A stretch of DNA of 42,983 nt from Flavobacterium tegetincola DSM 22377 (GCF_000425485.1 NZ_KE384383.1:81039-124021); one strand, 5' to 3'; counted from the first letter of the stretch, positions 17,444 to 26,563 are shown. Made by a program: numbers and translations. The notes: generated from the sequence alone by a model not told the origin.

Positions 17444-17844
17444 ATATTTCGCTAATTTCGATTCCAAAAATTGAAGAACCTCGTGGAAATTTGTCGGTCA
17501 TTGAGTGTGATATTTTACCTTTTGAAATGAAACGGGTTTATTATTTGTACGATGTTCCCAGTGGTGCCGAACGGGGAGGACATGCTCATAAAAATTTAAA
17601 ACAATTTCTACTCGCATTAAGCGGAAGTTTTGATGTGGTGCTGAATGATGGACGAGAAAAAAGAAGCATTACGTTAAATAAACCTAATGAAGGCCTGCTC
17701 ATCAATCCAGGAATTTGGCGTGAACTCAATAATTTTTCTTCGGGAAGTGTGTGCTTGGTAATTGCATCAGCCGTTTTTGATGAAAACGATTACATTAGAG
17801 AGTTTGAGGACTTCAAGACGTACAAATCTACTATTGATAGATAG
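17440..17844 (+). CDS. dTDP-4-keto-6-deoxyglucose 3,4-ketoisomerase (FdtA/QdtA/WxcM-like cupin)
   Basis: Small cytoplasmic cupin that moves the keto group of dTDP-4-keto-6-deoxyglucose from C4 to C3, giving the substrate for a 3-aminotransferase. The 134-residue protein has the family hallmarks: PKIEEPRGNLSVIE, VPSGAERGGHAHKNLKQFLLALSGSF (the HAH pair of the active site), VVLNDG and a LLINPGIWRELNNFS segment. Whether the product has the galacto (FdtA) or gluco (QdtA) configuration cannot be decided by eye. Its partner aminotransferase lies 4 kb upstream in the same cluster; RmlA and RmlB, which make the precursor, are not in the window. Its 3' end overlaps the convergent glycosyltransferase gene by 14 bases. 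Confidence 0.9.
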   Translation: MNISLISIPKIEEPRGNLSVIECDILPFEMKRVYYLYDVPSGAERGGHAHKNLKQFLLALSGSFDVVLNDGREKRSITLNKPNEGLLINPGIWRELNNFSSGSVCLVIASAVFDENDYIREFEDFKTYKSTIDR

Positions 17845-18766
17845 AAAAGTCAATGCCGTTATTTCTTAAAAAGATTTTGATTTTTTTCAATAAAACTAGC
17901 ATATTTGAAGGAGTATAGAACAGTATTTTGCTTTTAAGTGGAATGTTTTTAGGGTGAATATCTTTAAATAATTTTTGTGCAAGTTCCGGTTTACCTTCCA
18001 TTTTATACTGTAACGCATATTCCATTCTGTATAAATCCAAGTACTTTTTTAAACTTGGATTGCGTAGTTCATCTTCCCTATAAAAATCAAATGCTTTTAT
18101 TTTTTTCTGTAAAATCGATTTTTTTGACAAACTATTTTTTACGGAATGTACATAAGAAGCGGTTATGGATTCTCCAATAATTACGGGATATTTTAAAGCA
18201 ATCCGAATCCACATATCGGTATCTTCTCCAGCAGAAACAGAGGTGTCGAAAAAACCTACCGTTTTAAAAATTTCTTTTGAAACCGCAACAGAAGAGGAAG
18301 TAGCGATGGCGTAATGCAAACTGGATTTAAAATAATCAGCTACAATTCCACTGTAATCTAATGGAATACCTTTGAATTGCGGAATATAAATACTTTGGTT
18401 TTTAAAAATCAGTTGGTAGCGTGAAGCATAAATTCCAGTATTTGGGTCCTTTTCTATTAAAGCCCTTAAATGTGCTAAATGATTGGGAAACCACAAATCA
18501 TCTGCGTCCAAAAAAGCAATATAGTTCGCCGTAGCTTTCTCAATTCCAAAATTTCTTGCAACTGAAACGCCTTGGTTTTCTTTTGAAAAATACTTGATTT
18601 TAGCGTTAGTAAATTGCATTACGATTTCCTGACTTCTATCCGTAGATCCGTCGTTGACAATAATTATTTCATAATCGTCAAAGGTTTGATTTAAAACACT
18701 ATTTAATGTGTGTTCAATCCAATTTTCTTTATTGTAAAGCGGAATAACGACGGAGAAAAAAGGCAT
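17831..18766 (-). CDS. Family 2 glycosyltransferase (D)
   Basis: A 311-residue GT-A glycosyltransferase starting MPFFSVVIPLYNKENWIEHTL, with YEIIIVNDGSTDRSQEIV and IAFLDADDLWFPNHL (the DAD metal motif). GEDTDMWIRIALKYP supplies the ED base. I chose ATG 18764-18766; ten upstream residues (from 18796) would run across the promoter and lack conservation. It is antisense to its neighbours, converging on the ketoisomerase gene and diverging from the GT4-like gene, with which it shares a symmetric promoter region. Confidence 0.88.
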   Translation of the reverse strand: MPFFSVVIPLYNKENWIEHTLNSVLNQTFDDYEIIIVNDGSTDRSQEIVMQFTNAKIKYFSKENQGVSVARNFGIEKATANYIAFLDADDLWFPNHLAHLRALIEKDPNTGIYASRYQLIFKNQSIYIPQFKGIPLDYSGIVADYFKSSLHYAIATSSSVAVSKEIFKTVGFFDTSVSAGEDTDMWIRIALKYPVIIGESITASYVHSVKNSLSKKSILQKKIKAFDFYREDELRNPSLKKYLDLYRMEYALQYKMEGKPELAQKLFKDIHPKNIPLKSKILFYTPSNMLVLLKKIKIFLRNNGIDFSIYQ

Positions 18767-18793
18767 ATGCTTGTACTCAAATTTTGTTGTTGC

Positions 18794-18839
18794 CAAATGT
18801 ACTTATTTTTTGACAATACTTGTAAAAGTAGTACATTTG
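18794..18839. promoter_or_regulatory. Mirror-symmetric bidirectional promoter
   Basis: A perfect 9-base inverted repeat, CAAATGTAC (18794-18802) and GTACATTTG (18831-18839), places the same -7 box TACATTTG on each strand, facing outward toward the two divergent glycosyltransferase genes. The plus-strand box has TTTG (18809-18812) exactly 19 bases upstream, as in the Bacteroidetes consensus. The minus-strand box has no clear -33 element. The plus box ends only nine bases before ATG 18849, so that mRNA would be nearly leaderless. Confidence 0.6.
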
Positions 18840-18848
18840 AAATCAATA

Positions 18849-19973
18849 ATGATGCAAGAAAAAAGCCTACAAATTGTTAGTTTTGATAATCCTTTTCCAC
18901 CCCAATATGGTGGCGTAATAGAGGTGTTTTATAAAATTAAAGCACTTTATCAATTAGGATATACCATTCATTTACACTGTTTTGTAAATCAATTGCCTGA
19001 AAAAGAATCGATTTTAAGTCAATATGTAAGTAAAATCTACTTTTATAAAAACAGAAAAACCTTGTTACGTTTTTTTACTATTATTCCTTTTTCTGTTGGT
19101 TATAGAGATGATAAGGAGTTGCTTGTGAATCTAAATAAAAGTAACGCTCCCATAATTTTTGAAAGCTTAAAAACAACTTTTTTAGTAAATAAAACTGATT
19201 TTAAGCAAAAAATCATATTGCGATTGCACAATATTGAACATCAGTATTTTTTAGGAATTTCAAAAAGCGAATCTAATTTCTTTTTTAAAGCACTTTTCTA
19301 TATAGAAAGTTTGAAGTACAAACGTTATGAATCCTTAATTAGTAAGTTTGACGCCTTAAGTACGTTGTCCGTCTACGAAACGAATTATTTAAATACGACC
19401 TATAAAAACGCCTATTACACGCCTGTTTTTCACGGAAATAATGTTGTTAAATCCTTGTCGGAATTTGGCGAATATGCAATTTATAATGGTGATTTGAGAA
19501 CAGCTGACAATAGAAAAGCAGTGCTTTTCCTAATTGAAGTTTTTAAAGAAATTGACGATTATAATTTAATCATTGTAGCAAGTGATGGACAAAAATGGGT
19601 TGAAAATTTGATAAAAGGAGTTGAAAATATACATTTCACAAAAATGAAAGATTTTGAACATCTGAAAGATTTATTGTCATTGGCACACATTAATATTATG
19701 TTGTCATTTCAACAATCGGGCACAAAATTAAAACTCATTAATGCACTTTATAACAGTCGACATTGTTTGATAAACAGCAATATGATTGATGATGAACGGA
19801 TTTTAAATTTATGCGTTTTGGCTAATTCCAAAGATGATTTTAAGAAAGAAATATCAGTTTTAAGAACGACAAGTTATGTTGATTTTGATAAGAGGGAGAA
19901 AATATTGAATAGTGTGCTAAACGATGAAGTAAATGCAACGTCTTTAATGGCAATTATTAACAACTTAATTTAA
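18849..19973 (+). CDS. GT4-like glycosyltransferase (E)
   Basis: A 374-residue protein with a two-domain GT-B layout. The N-terminal domain begins LQIVSFDNPFPPQYGGVIEVFYK, the GG loop of GT4 enzymes, and continues with a LRLHNIEHQYFLGIS strand. The C-terminal half includes EYAIYNGDLRTADNRKAVLFLIEVF and DYNLIIVASDGQKWVE, then SFQQSGTKLKLINALYNSRHCL in the place of the sugar-nucleotide site. The usual EPFG-x7-E motif is replaced by this QSGTKLK stretch, which occurs in related glycan-cluster enzymes. The start is ATG 18849 (ATG ATG), because upstream reading crosses the promoter. It precedes the oxygenase gene by six bases and is probably cotranscribed with it. Confidence 0.78.
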   Translation: MMQEKSLQIVSFDNPFPPQYGGVIEVFYKIKALYQLGYTIHLHCFVNQLPEKESILSQYVSKIYFYKNRKTLLRFFTIIPFSVGYRDDKELLVNLNKSNAPIIFESLKTTFLVNKTDFKQKIILRLHNIEHQYFLGISKSESNFFFKALFYIESLKYKRYESLISKFDALSTLSVYETNYLNTTYKNAYYTPVFHGNNVVKSLSEFGEYAIYNGDLRTADNRKAVLFLIEVFKEIDDYNLIIVASDGQKWVENLIKGVENIHFTKMKDFEHLKDLLSLAHINIMLSFQQSGTKLKLINALYNSRHCLINSNMIDDERILNLCVLANSKDDFKKEISVLRTTSYVDFDKREKILNSVLNDEVNATSLMAIINNLI

Positions 19974-19979
19974 GTAATT

Positions 19980-20810
19980 ATGGAATTGAACAGAAATGAC
20001 ATGGCATCTTTGATTTATGATAAGATGAATCAAGAAAAAGATATTTTAAAAAAGCAATTTTCACAATCCAAAGATAAAATTGGCTATTTCTACGTAGATA
20101 ATTTGTTACCAAATGAAATTGCGCATTCAATACAGAAAATATTTCCAAAGCCCGAAGAAATGGTTTTGAAGAAAAGCATTCGGGAAAATAAATTTGTCGC
20201 TGCCCAGATGAACAAGCATAATCCATTACTCGAGGAACTAATTTTCGCTTTTCAAGATAAACGAATTGTTGATCTAATTGCTGAAATTTGTCAGATCGAA
20301 GAAGCGATTCCAGATGAAAATTTATACGCGGGAGGAATTTCAATGATGGGGCACAAGCAATTTTTGAATCCACATTTGGATAATTCGCACGATAAAGATA
20401 GGGAACTCTGGCGTGTTTTGAACTTACTTTATTATGTAACTCCAGATTGGAACAAAGAAAACGGGGGTAATTTAGAACTTTGGCCGGACGGTTTACATAA
20501 ACCACAGGTAACAATTCACAGTAAATTCAACAGATTAGCAGTAATGGCAACACATAATCAATCATTGCATTCGGTTTCACCTGTGGTATTTGAAGGATTC
20601 AGATGTTGCGTTTCTAATTATTATTTTTCGACAAAACCATTAGAATCTTCGGACACCTTTCATGTAACTTCCTTTAGAGGTCGGCCAGAAAATAAAATGA
20701 CGGATTTAATGCTGCAAACCGATACTTGGTTGCGCATGAACTTGCGCAAAATATTTAAAAAAGGAGTAAAAGAAAATCCGCATTATTATAAAAAAGATGC
20801 AAAAAACTAA
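19980..20810 (+). CDS. 2OG-Fe(II) oxygenase of the glycan cluster
   Basis: Predicted 2-oxoglutarate and Fe(II)-dependent dioxygenase of 276 residues with a prolyl-4-hydroxylase-like double-stranded beta-helix. Iron ligands are visible as H132-x-D134 (NPHLDNSH) and H197 (NQSLHSVSPV), with R208 (EGFRCCVSNYYF) placed to bind 2-oxoglutarate. NKENGGNLELWPDG is the conserved strand between them. Relatives in polysaccharide loci are thought to hydroxylate a sugar or lipid group, but no substrate is known to me. It is the last plus-strand gene of the cluster, and its stop overlaps the convergent ftsE stop by four bases. Confidence 0.83.
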   Translation: MELNRNDMASLIYDKMNQEKDILKKQFSQSKDKIGYFYVDNLLPNEIAHSIQKIFPKPEEMVLKKSIRENKFVAAQMNKHNPLLEELIFAFQDKRIVDLIAEICQIEEAIPDENLYAGGISMMGHKQFLNPHLDNSHDKDRELWRVLNLLYYVTPDWNKENGGNLELWPDGLHKPQVTIHSKFNRLAVMATHNQSLHSVSPVVFEGFRCCVSNYYFSTKPLESSDTFHVTSFRGRPENKMTDLMLQTDTWLRMNLRKIFKKGVKENPHYYKKDAKN

Positions 20811-21490
20811 ACTGCTCTTTGAATTACTTCAAAAATAGTCCCATTTTCGCATTTCAATGTTTTTGCAGGAAATTTCATGATGATCGCATAGTCGTGCGTT
20901 GCCATAATTACAGTCTTACCATTTTCGTTGATTTTACGTAAAACTGCCATAACTTCAACACTGGTTTGCGGATCTAAATTTCCCGTAGGCTCGTCGGCCA
21001 AAATCAATTCGGGGTCGTTTAATAAAGCTCGTGCTATAGCAACACGCTGTTGTTCGCCACCAGATAATTGGTGTGGCATTTTAAAAGAAGATGCTTTCAT
21101 GTCCACTTTTTCAAGAACTTCATCAATTTTATGCTGCATCTCCACCTTATCTTTCCAGCCTGTTGCTTTCAAAACAAACAGCATATTTTCATTAATACTA
21201 CGGTCGGGAAGCAATTTAAAATCCTGAAATACAATTCCAATTTTTCGACGCAAATATGGGATTTCGCTTTCTTTTAAAGCCGCTAAATCATAATCTACAA
21301 TGCTTGCTTGGCCTTCTTTTAATGGCAAATCGGCATAAAGCGTTTTCATTAAACTACTTTTTCCTGAACCTGTTTTACCAATAATGTAAATAAATTCACC
21401 GTGATTGACTTCCAAATTCACATTGGAAAGAATCATGTTTTTTTCTTGGTAGACATTTACATTTCTTAAAAAAAGTACGTTTTGCGACAT
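20807..21490 (-). CDS. ftsE: Cell-division ABC transporter ATP-binding protein FtsE
   Basis: ATPase of the FtsEX complex that activates periplasmic peptidoglycan hydrolysis at the division site; FtsX, its membrane partner, is not in the window. The 227-residue protein has Walker A at 38-46 (GKTGSGKSS), Q-loop VFQDFKLLPDRSI (FtsE-specific), signature LSGGEQQR at 142-149, Walker B LILADEP at 161-167 and an H-loop ATHDY. The sequence DRSINENMLFVLKATGW is typical of Bacteroidetes FtsE. LolD/MacB-type ATPases are the main alternative, but the FtsE-type loops make this less likely. It is divergent from the TPR gene across a 204-base gap. Confidence 0.9.
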   Translation of the reverse strand: MSQNVLFLRNVNVYQEKNMILSNVNLEVNHGEFIYIIGKTGSGKSSLMKTLYADLPLKEGQASIVDYDLAALKESEIPYLRRKIGIVFQDFKLLPDRSINENMLFVLKATGWKDKVEMQHKIDEVLEKVDMKASSFKMPHQLSGGEQQRVAIARALLNDPELILADEPTGNLDPQTSVEVMAVLRKINENGKTVIMATHDYAIIMKFPAKTLKCENGTIFEVIQRAV

Positions 21491-21666
21491 GATAAAATTG
21501 ATTTTAGTGTGGTAAAAGTACTATGTTTCGAGGGTTTTTCAAAATAAAATACAATTTGAAATGCTATTAAATCTGTTTTTCCTAAAGTTTTGTTATTTTC
21601 AGTAATATCTGTTAAAATCAACATACTAAAATTGGATTTTTGTTCGTTATACCCAATGGAAATTGA

Positions 21667-21674
21667 TATATTTG
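21667..21674 (+). promoter_or_regulatory. -7 box for the TPR/beta-barrel operon
   Basis: TATATTTG matches TAnnTTTG and ends 20 bases before the ATG at 21695. A TTTG at 21639-21642 lies 24 bases upstream, one base beyond the usual spacing range, so the -33 call is weak. Confidence 0.45.
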
Positions 21675-21694
21675 ACCTCTAAAAAATAGACCTA

Positions 21695-24600
21695 ATGCAT
21701 AAATATTCTTGGCTATTGTTCCCGTTGCTTACCGCTGGAGCCGCCACCACCGTTTCTGCTCAACAATCAGAAATTTATACCCACGACTTAAAAGATTTTA
21801 ATCGCGCAGTCGAACTTTATAAAGACAAACAATATTTGTCTGCACAACAACTGTTCATCGGTGTTCAACAGCAGAACAGTCAGATGGATGTGCAAGCAGA
21901 TTGTGCGTATTACATTGCCAATTGTGCCATTCGATTGAAGCAAAATGGATCGGATCAATTGATGGAAGATTTTGTAAAAAACTATCCAACGAGTTCCAAA
22001 AGAAACCAAGCTTTTATAGAAGTTGCCCAATTTTATTTTGAGCAAGGAGATTACAAGCAGTCGATGGAATGGTATGATAAAGTAGAAGAAAGTTCGTTAA
22101 CGGCTTCAGAACGTGACCGCTTTTATTTCCAGAAAGGCTATGTTTTTTATACCGCTAAAAATAAAAAAGACGCTACTACGTACTTTAATAAGGTTTCCAA
22201 TTCTAAGGAATACGGTTCGCAAGCCAAGTACTACTTAGGATTTATGGCCTACGAAGCAGACGATTATACTGAAGCAACAAAGCAATTTGAACAAGTGGCA
22301 GGTGAAGAAAAATACGACGAGAAAATGTCTTATTTTAAAGCCGATATGAATTTCAAGAGCGGAAAGTTCCAAGAAGCAATTGACTTGGGTAAGAAAGCCA
22401 TGGCAAAATCCAATGCGGCAGAAAAGTCAGAGCTAAGTAAAATTATTGGAGAAAGTTATTTCAACTTGAAACAATACGATGCAGCCATTCCATATTTAAA
22501 AGACTACAAAGGGAAAAAAGGAAAATGGAACAATACCGACTATTATATGTTGGGTTATGCTTATTACCAGCAAAAAGATTATGAAAATGCCATTGCGCAA
22601 TTCAATAGAATCATTGACGGTAAGGACTTTGTAGCTCAAAATGCCTATTATCATTTGGGTGAAAGTTATTTGAAAACAGGTAAAAAGCAACAAGCTTTAA
22701 ATGCATTTAAAAATGCATCTGAAATGACATTCGACTTAAAAATTCAAGAAGACGCCAATTTGAATTATGCCAAATTGAGTTATGAAATTGGAAATCCATA
22801 CCAAAGTATTCCAAGTGTTTTGAGTTCGTTTATCCAAAAGTATCCAACAAATCCCAATAATCCTGTAGTGGAAACGTTATTGATTAACTCCTACATTACT
22901 TCAAAAAATTATAAGGAAGCATTGGTTTTGTTAGAAAAAAATAAAAGTTTTGAAAACAAGCAAGCGTACCAAAAAGTAACGTTCTACCGTGGAATTGAAT
23001 TGTATACTGATGGAAATTATAGCGAAGCTTTATCGATGTTCAAAAAATCTCTTGCTGAACCACGCGATGCTAAATTTGTGGCTCGTGCTACATTTTGGAA
23101 AGGAGAAACTGAATATGTGTTGGATAATTTCAGCGAAGCAATTCTAAGTTTCAAACAATTTTCAGGAAATGCAGAGGCAAAAAACACCCCGGAATTCAAG
23201 AATATTGATTATAATATTGGGTACACGTATTTCAAATTAAAAAATTACGAGCAAGCAGTAATTAGTTTTGATGCTTATATCAAAAGAGGCAAGGCAGATA
23301 AAGTGCGTTTGAATGATGCGTATTTACGTTCAGGGGATAGTAATTTTGTCACTGGAAAATATTGGCCAGCGATGGAAGCGTACAATAAATCCATTGACAT
23401 GAATGGTATTGATTCTGATTATGCAGCTTTTCAAAAAGCAATTAGTTACGGATTTGTACAACGAAATGAAAAGAAAATTGAAGATTTAAACAGGTTCATA
23501 ACCACTTTTACTAAATCAAAATACCGTGATGACGCCTTGTTTGAACTAGCAAATACCTATACTGCTGAAAATAAAACGGCTGATGCTATCAAAACGTACG
23601 ATAAATTAATTGCAGAATACCAAAACGGTTCGTACTCTGGAAAATCTATTTTGCGTCAAGGTTTGATTTATTATAACGGCGACCAAGCTCAGCAAGCTTT
23701 GGTAAAATTCAAAAAAGTAGCTGCTGAATATCCAAATACACAAGAAGCATTGCAAGCAGTTTCTACCGCACGTTTGATTTATGTGGACAGTGGAAAGGTG
23801 GACGAATATGCCACTTGGGTAAAAACATTAAATTACATTAACATTTCTGATGCAGAATTGGATAATGATACTTATGAATCGGCTGAAAAACAATATTTGC
23901 AAAATAATGCAAAGGCGGCGATTGCTGGATTCAATACGTATACCGCAAAATTCCCGAACGGAATACACGCTTTAAAAGCAAATTTCTATTTAGGTCAGCT
24001 ATATTTTGCAGATAATTTAGAAAATAATGCGATTCCGAATTATGAATTTGTGATTGCAAAACCAAGAAGTGAATATACGGAACAAGCATTGGCCCGACTT
24101 TCTTCTATTTACTTAAAAGCTAAGAATTATGATAAGGCAATTCCTGTTTTAAAACGATTGGAAGTAGAAGCCGATTTTCCACAAAACGTGACGTTTGCCC
24201 AGGCAAATTTAATGAAAGCGTATTATGACAAAGGAGATTACAGCAATGCAGTAGCTTCGGCAGATAAAGTGTTGGCAAATCCTAAAACGGATGATAAAGT
24301 ACGAAGTGATGCGCAAATCATTGTAGCACGTTCGGCGGTGAAAACAAAAGATGAAGCAAAGGTGCGTTCGGCTTACGCCAAATTGTTGACCATTGCCAAA
24401 GGGGAAGTTGCCGCAGAAGCGTTGTATTACGATGCTTATTTTAAAAATAAAGATGCTAAATATGAAGAGTCGAATAAAACGGTTCAGAAATTGGCCAAAG
24501 ATTATTCGGGTTACAAATATTTTGGTGCCAAAGGATTGGTATTGATGGCTAAGAATTTCTACGCTTTAAAAGACAGTTACCAAGCAAATGTTATTTTGGA

Positions 24601-24712
24601 AGCAGTAGTGAAAAACTTTTCTGAATATCCAGATGTAATTGCGGAAGCACAAGAAAACTTGGCTATTTTGAAAGCGGAAGAGGCTAAAACCAATTCTTCA
24701 ATCCAGAACTAA
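21695..24712 (+). CDS. Large TPR-repeat envelope protein
   Basis: A 1005-residue exported protein built almost wholly of tetratricopeptide repeats. The signal peptide is residues 1-22 (ending VSAQQ). About 20 TPR-like helix pairs follow from residue 30 to the end, with recognisable units such as YYMLGYAYYQQKDYENAIAQF, NAYYHLGESYLKTGKKQQAL and FYLGQLYFADNLENNAIPNY. Such superhelices usually bind peptides or scaffold complexes; it probably acts in the periplasm. The downstream gene encodes an outer-membrane beta-barrel only 33 bases away, so the two likely form one machine. This pair recurs next to ftsE in flavobacteria as I recall, but no function is established to my knowledge. Confidence 0.85.
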   Translation: MHKYSWLLFPLLTAGAATTVSAQQSEIYTHDLKDFNRAVELYKDKQYLSAQQLFIGVQQQNSQMDVQADCAYYIANCAIRLKQNGSDQLMEDFVKNYPTSSKRNQAFIEVAQFYFEQGDYKQSMEWYDKVEESSLTASERDRFYFQKGYVFYTAKNKKDATTYFNKVSNSKEYGSQAKYYLGFMAYEADDYTEATKQFEQVAGEEKYDEKMSYFKADMNFKSGKFQEAIDLGKKAMAKSNAAEKSELSKIIGESYFNLKQYDAAIPYLKDYKGKKGKWNNTDYYMLGYAYYQQKDYENAIAQFNRIIDGKDFVAQNAYYHLGESYLKTGKKQQALNAFKNASEMTFDLKIQEDANLNYAKLSYEIGNPYQSIPSVLSSFIQKYPTNPNNPVVETLLINSYITSKNYKEALVLLEKNKSFENKQAYQKVTFYRGIELYTDGNYSEALSMFKKSLAEPRDAKFVARATFWKGETEYVLDNFSEAILSFKQFSGNAEAKNTPEFKNIDYNIGYTYFKLKNYEQAVISFDAYIKRGKADKVRLNDAYLRSGDSNFVTGKYWPAMEAYNKSIDMNGIDSDYAAFQKAISYGFVQRNEKKIEDLNRFITTFTKSKYRDDALFELANTYTAENKTADAIKTYDKLIAEYQNGSYSGKSILRQGLIYYNGDQAQQALVKFKKVAAEYPNTQEALQAVSTARLIYVDSGKVDEYATWVKTLNYINISDAELDNDTYESAEKQYLQNNAKAAIAGFNTYTAKFPNGIHALKANFYLGQLYFADNLENNAIPNYEFVIAKPRSEYTEQALARLSSIYLKAKNYDKAIPVLKRLEVEADFPQNVTFAQANLMKAYYDKGDYSNAVASADKVLANPKTDDKVRSDAQIIVARSAVKTKDEAKVRSAYAKLLTIAKGEVAAEALYYDAYFKNKDAKYEESNKTVQKLAKDYSGYKYFGAKGLVLMAKNFYALKDSYQANVILEAVVKNFSEYPDVIAEAQENLAILKAEEAKTNSSIQN

Positions 24713-24745
24713 AGTTGCTTTATTTAAATTTTCAAAACTAAAAAG

Positions 24746-26542
24746 ATGATTCATAAAATCAATTATAAAATTTCAATCGTTCTGCTTTTTGCAGGATTGC
24801 AAACCACATTTGCACAGAAAAAGGACGAGAATATTGGAACAGAAGTGGTGAATGTAGTGAAATCCTATACGCCAACCGTTTCAGATGCTTTTAAAGTAAA
24901 GGAAACGCCTACATTGGACGATGAAGAAACAGCTAAAAAAGAGGTAATTAATTATAATATTTTCTCTTTTCCAGTGGCTTCTACATTTGCACCAGCAAAA
25001 GGTCGCGCTGCGGCAGTGGACAAAACGGCTCAAGAACGTTTGTATAAAAATTATGCAACTTTAGGTTTCGGTACTTATGCTTCTGCAAATGCCGAATTGT
25101 TCATTACCGAAGATGTTAATGACACCGATTATGTAGCTGGGATGTTGCGTCATCAATCTTCGCAAGGAAATATTAAAGGTGTAAAGTTGGATGATAAATT
25201 TTACGATACTGGTTTAGACTTGACTTACGCCAGCAACATGGATACCTACCATTGGAACTTGGATTTGGGTTACCAAAATCAAGTGTACAATTGGTATGGT
25301 TTACCTCAATATTTTGGGGATAATTTATCTGGGGAAGACCAAAGCAGCTTAATCAATTCTATTGATCCGCAGCAAACGTATCATAATTTCTATATTGGTG
25401 GAACTATTGGTGCAAGAGACAGTTTCTTTGATAAAGCAGTAATCAAATACAATCGCTTTTGGGATGCAACGGGTTCAGAAGAAAATCACGTGATTTTTAA
25501 ACCTTCCATTGATTTAGGTGTGGCTTATTACTTCTTCAAACTGAACTTTGGAGTGGATTATTTGAGTTCAAAATTTGACCGCGCTTACTCTGCACTTCCG
25601 TTAAATCCAGCAACGACTTTCCCAAGTGAAAATGCAAATGCAATTTTATCTGCTAATCCTAATTTTCAATTGTTACAAGACGATTTGACTGTAAATATTG
25701 GAGCAGAAGTTACCTATCTTTCGGTGATGCAAAATAAATACAATGGAGATGATTTTGGATCCGATAGTAAATTTTTCGTTTACCCAAAAATTACAGCTTC
25801 TTATGAAGTTGTAGGTGATTTAATGATTGCTTACGCGGGAGCTGAAGGTGGATTACAACAGAATACGTACCGTGATTTGACCAACATCAATCCGTATTTA
25901 TCGCCTACGCAAATCATTCGTCCAACGGACAGCCAGTATGATATCTATGTAGGATTGAAAGGGAAGTTGACCAATTCGGTAAGTTATAACGTTAGAGGTT
26001 CTTATTTGAGTGAAAAAGACAAACCCTTCTTCTTATCAAATGAATACACGCAAGCGCCCGGAAATGAAGCGTACGCCTTTGGAAATTCATTTTCCGTTGT
26101 GTACGATAACATCAAGACGATGAGTTTCTTTGGGGAATTAAAAGCTGATTTTTCTAAGAATGTAGCTTTTGGAATCAATGCATCATTCAATAGTTTCTCT
26201 GTAAGTTCATTAGACGAAGCATGGAATTTGCCGCAAGTAAAAGTAGGCTCTAACTTGGATGTAAATATTACTAAAAAATGGTTTGCCGGTGCCAACGTGT
26301 TTTTTGTAGGCGAACGTATGGACAAGCAAATTGGTCAAGATTTTCAAGAAATCGGAATTGAAAAAAGAACTTTGGATGCTTATTTTGATGCTAATTTAAA
26401 TGTGGGTTATCGTTATAATGAGCGTTTGACGGCATTTATAAAAGCAAATAACATTGCAAATCAAGCGTACGAAAAATGGTTGAATTACCCTACACAACAA
26501 TTTCAAGTACTTTTAGGAGCAAGTTATAAATTTGACTTCTAG
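24746..26542 (+). CDS. Outer-membrane beta-barrel protein partnered with the TPR protein
   Basis: A 598-residue protein with a signal peptide (1-23, ending TFAQ) and a conserved short periplasmic segment, TEVVNVVKSYTPTVSDAFKV. Many amphipathic beta-strands follow, with the C-terminal aromatic ending GASYKFDF typical of proteins inserted by BAM. It resembles the TonB-dependent receptor barrel class and is commonly named that way, but I see no plug domain before the barrel, so active transport is not supported. The TPR protein encoded just upstream is its obvious partner. A strong terminator follows at 26564-26595. Confidence 0.8.
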   Translation: MIHKINYKISIVLLFAGLQTTFAQKKDENIGTEVVNVVKSYTPTVSDAFKVKETPTLDDEETAKKEVINYNIFSFPVASTFAPAKGRAAAVDKTAQERLYKNYATLGFGTYASANAELFITEDVNDTDYVAGMLRHQSSQGNIKGVKLDDKFYDTGLDLTYASNMDTYHWNLDLGYQNQVYNWYGLPQYFGDNLSGEDQSSLINSIDPQQTYHNFYIGGTIGARDSFFDKAVIKYNRFWDATGSEENHVIFKPSIDLGVAYYFFKLNFGVDYLSSKFDRAYSALPLNPATTFPSENANAILSANPNFQLLQDDLTVNIGAEVTYLSVMQNKYNGDDFGSDSKFFVYPKITASYEVVGDLMIAYAGAEGGLQQNTYRDLTNINPYLSPTQIIRPTDSQYDIYVGLKGKLTNSVSYNVRGSYLSEKDKPFFLSNEYTQAPGNEAYAFGNSFSVVYDNIKTMSFFGELKADFSKNVAFGINASFNSFSVSSLDEAWNLPQVKVGSNLDVNITKKWFAGANVFFVGERMDKQIGQDFQEIGIEKRTLDAYFDANLNVGYRYNERLTAFIKANNIANQAYEKWLNYPTQQFQVLLGASYKFDF

Positions 26543-26563
26543 TAAATCATAAACATTTCATTG

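Noticed and set aside
19978..20514. A 178-codon open frame antisense to the 2OG-Fe(II) oxygenase gene
   Set aside because: No signal, domain or sensible composition, and the plus-strand gene has all its catalytic residues; it is a shadow of the real gene.
24746..26542. The beta-barrel as a true TonB-dependent receptor
   Set aside because: No plug domain or TonB box could be read before the barrel; only the barrel part resembles such receptors.
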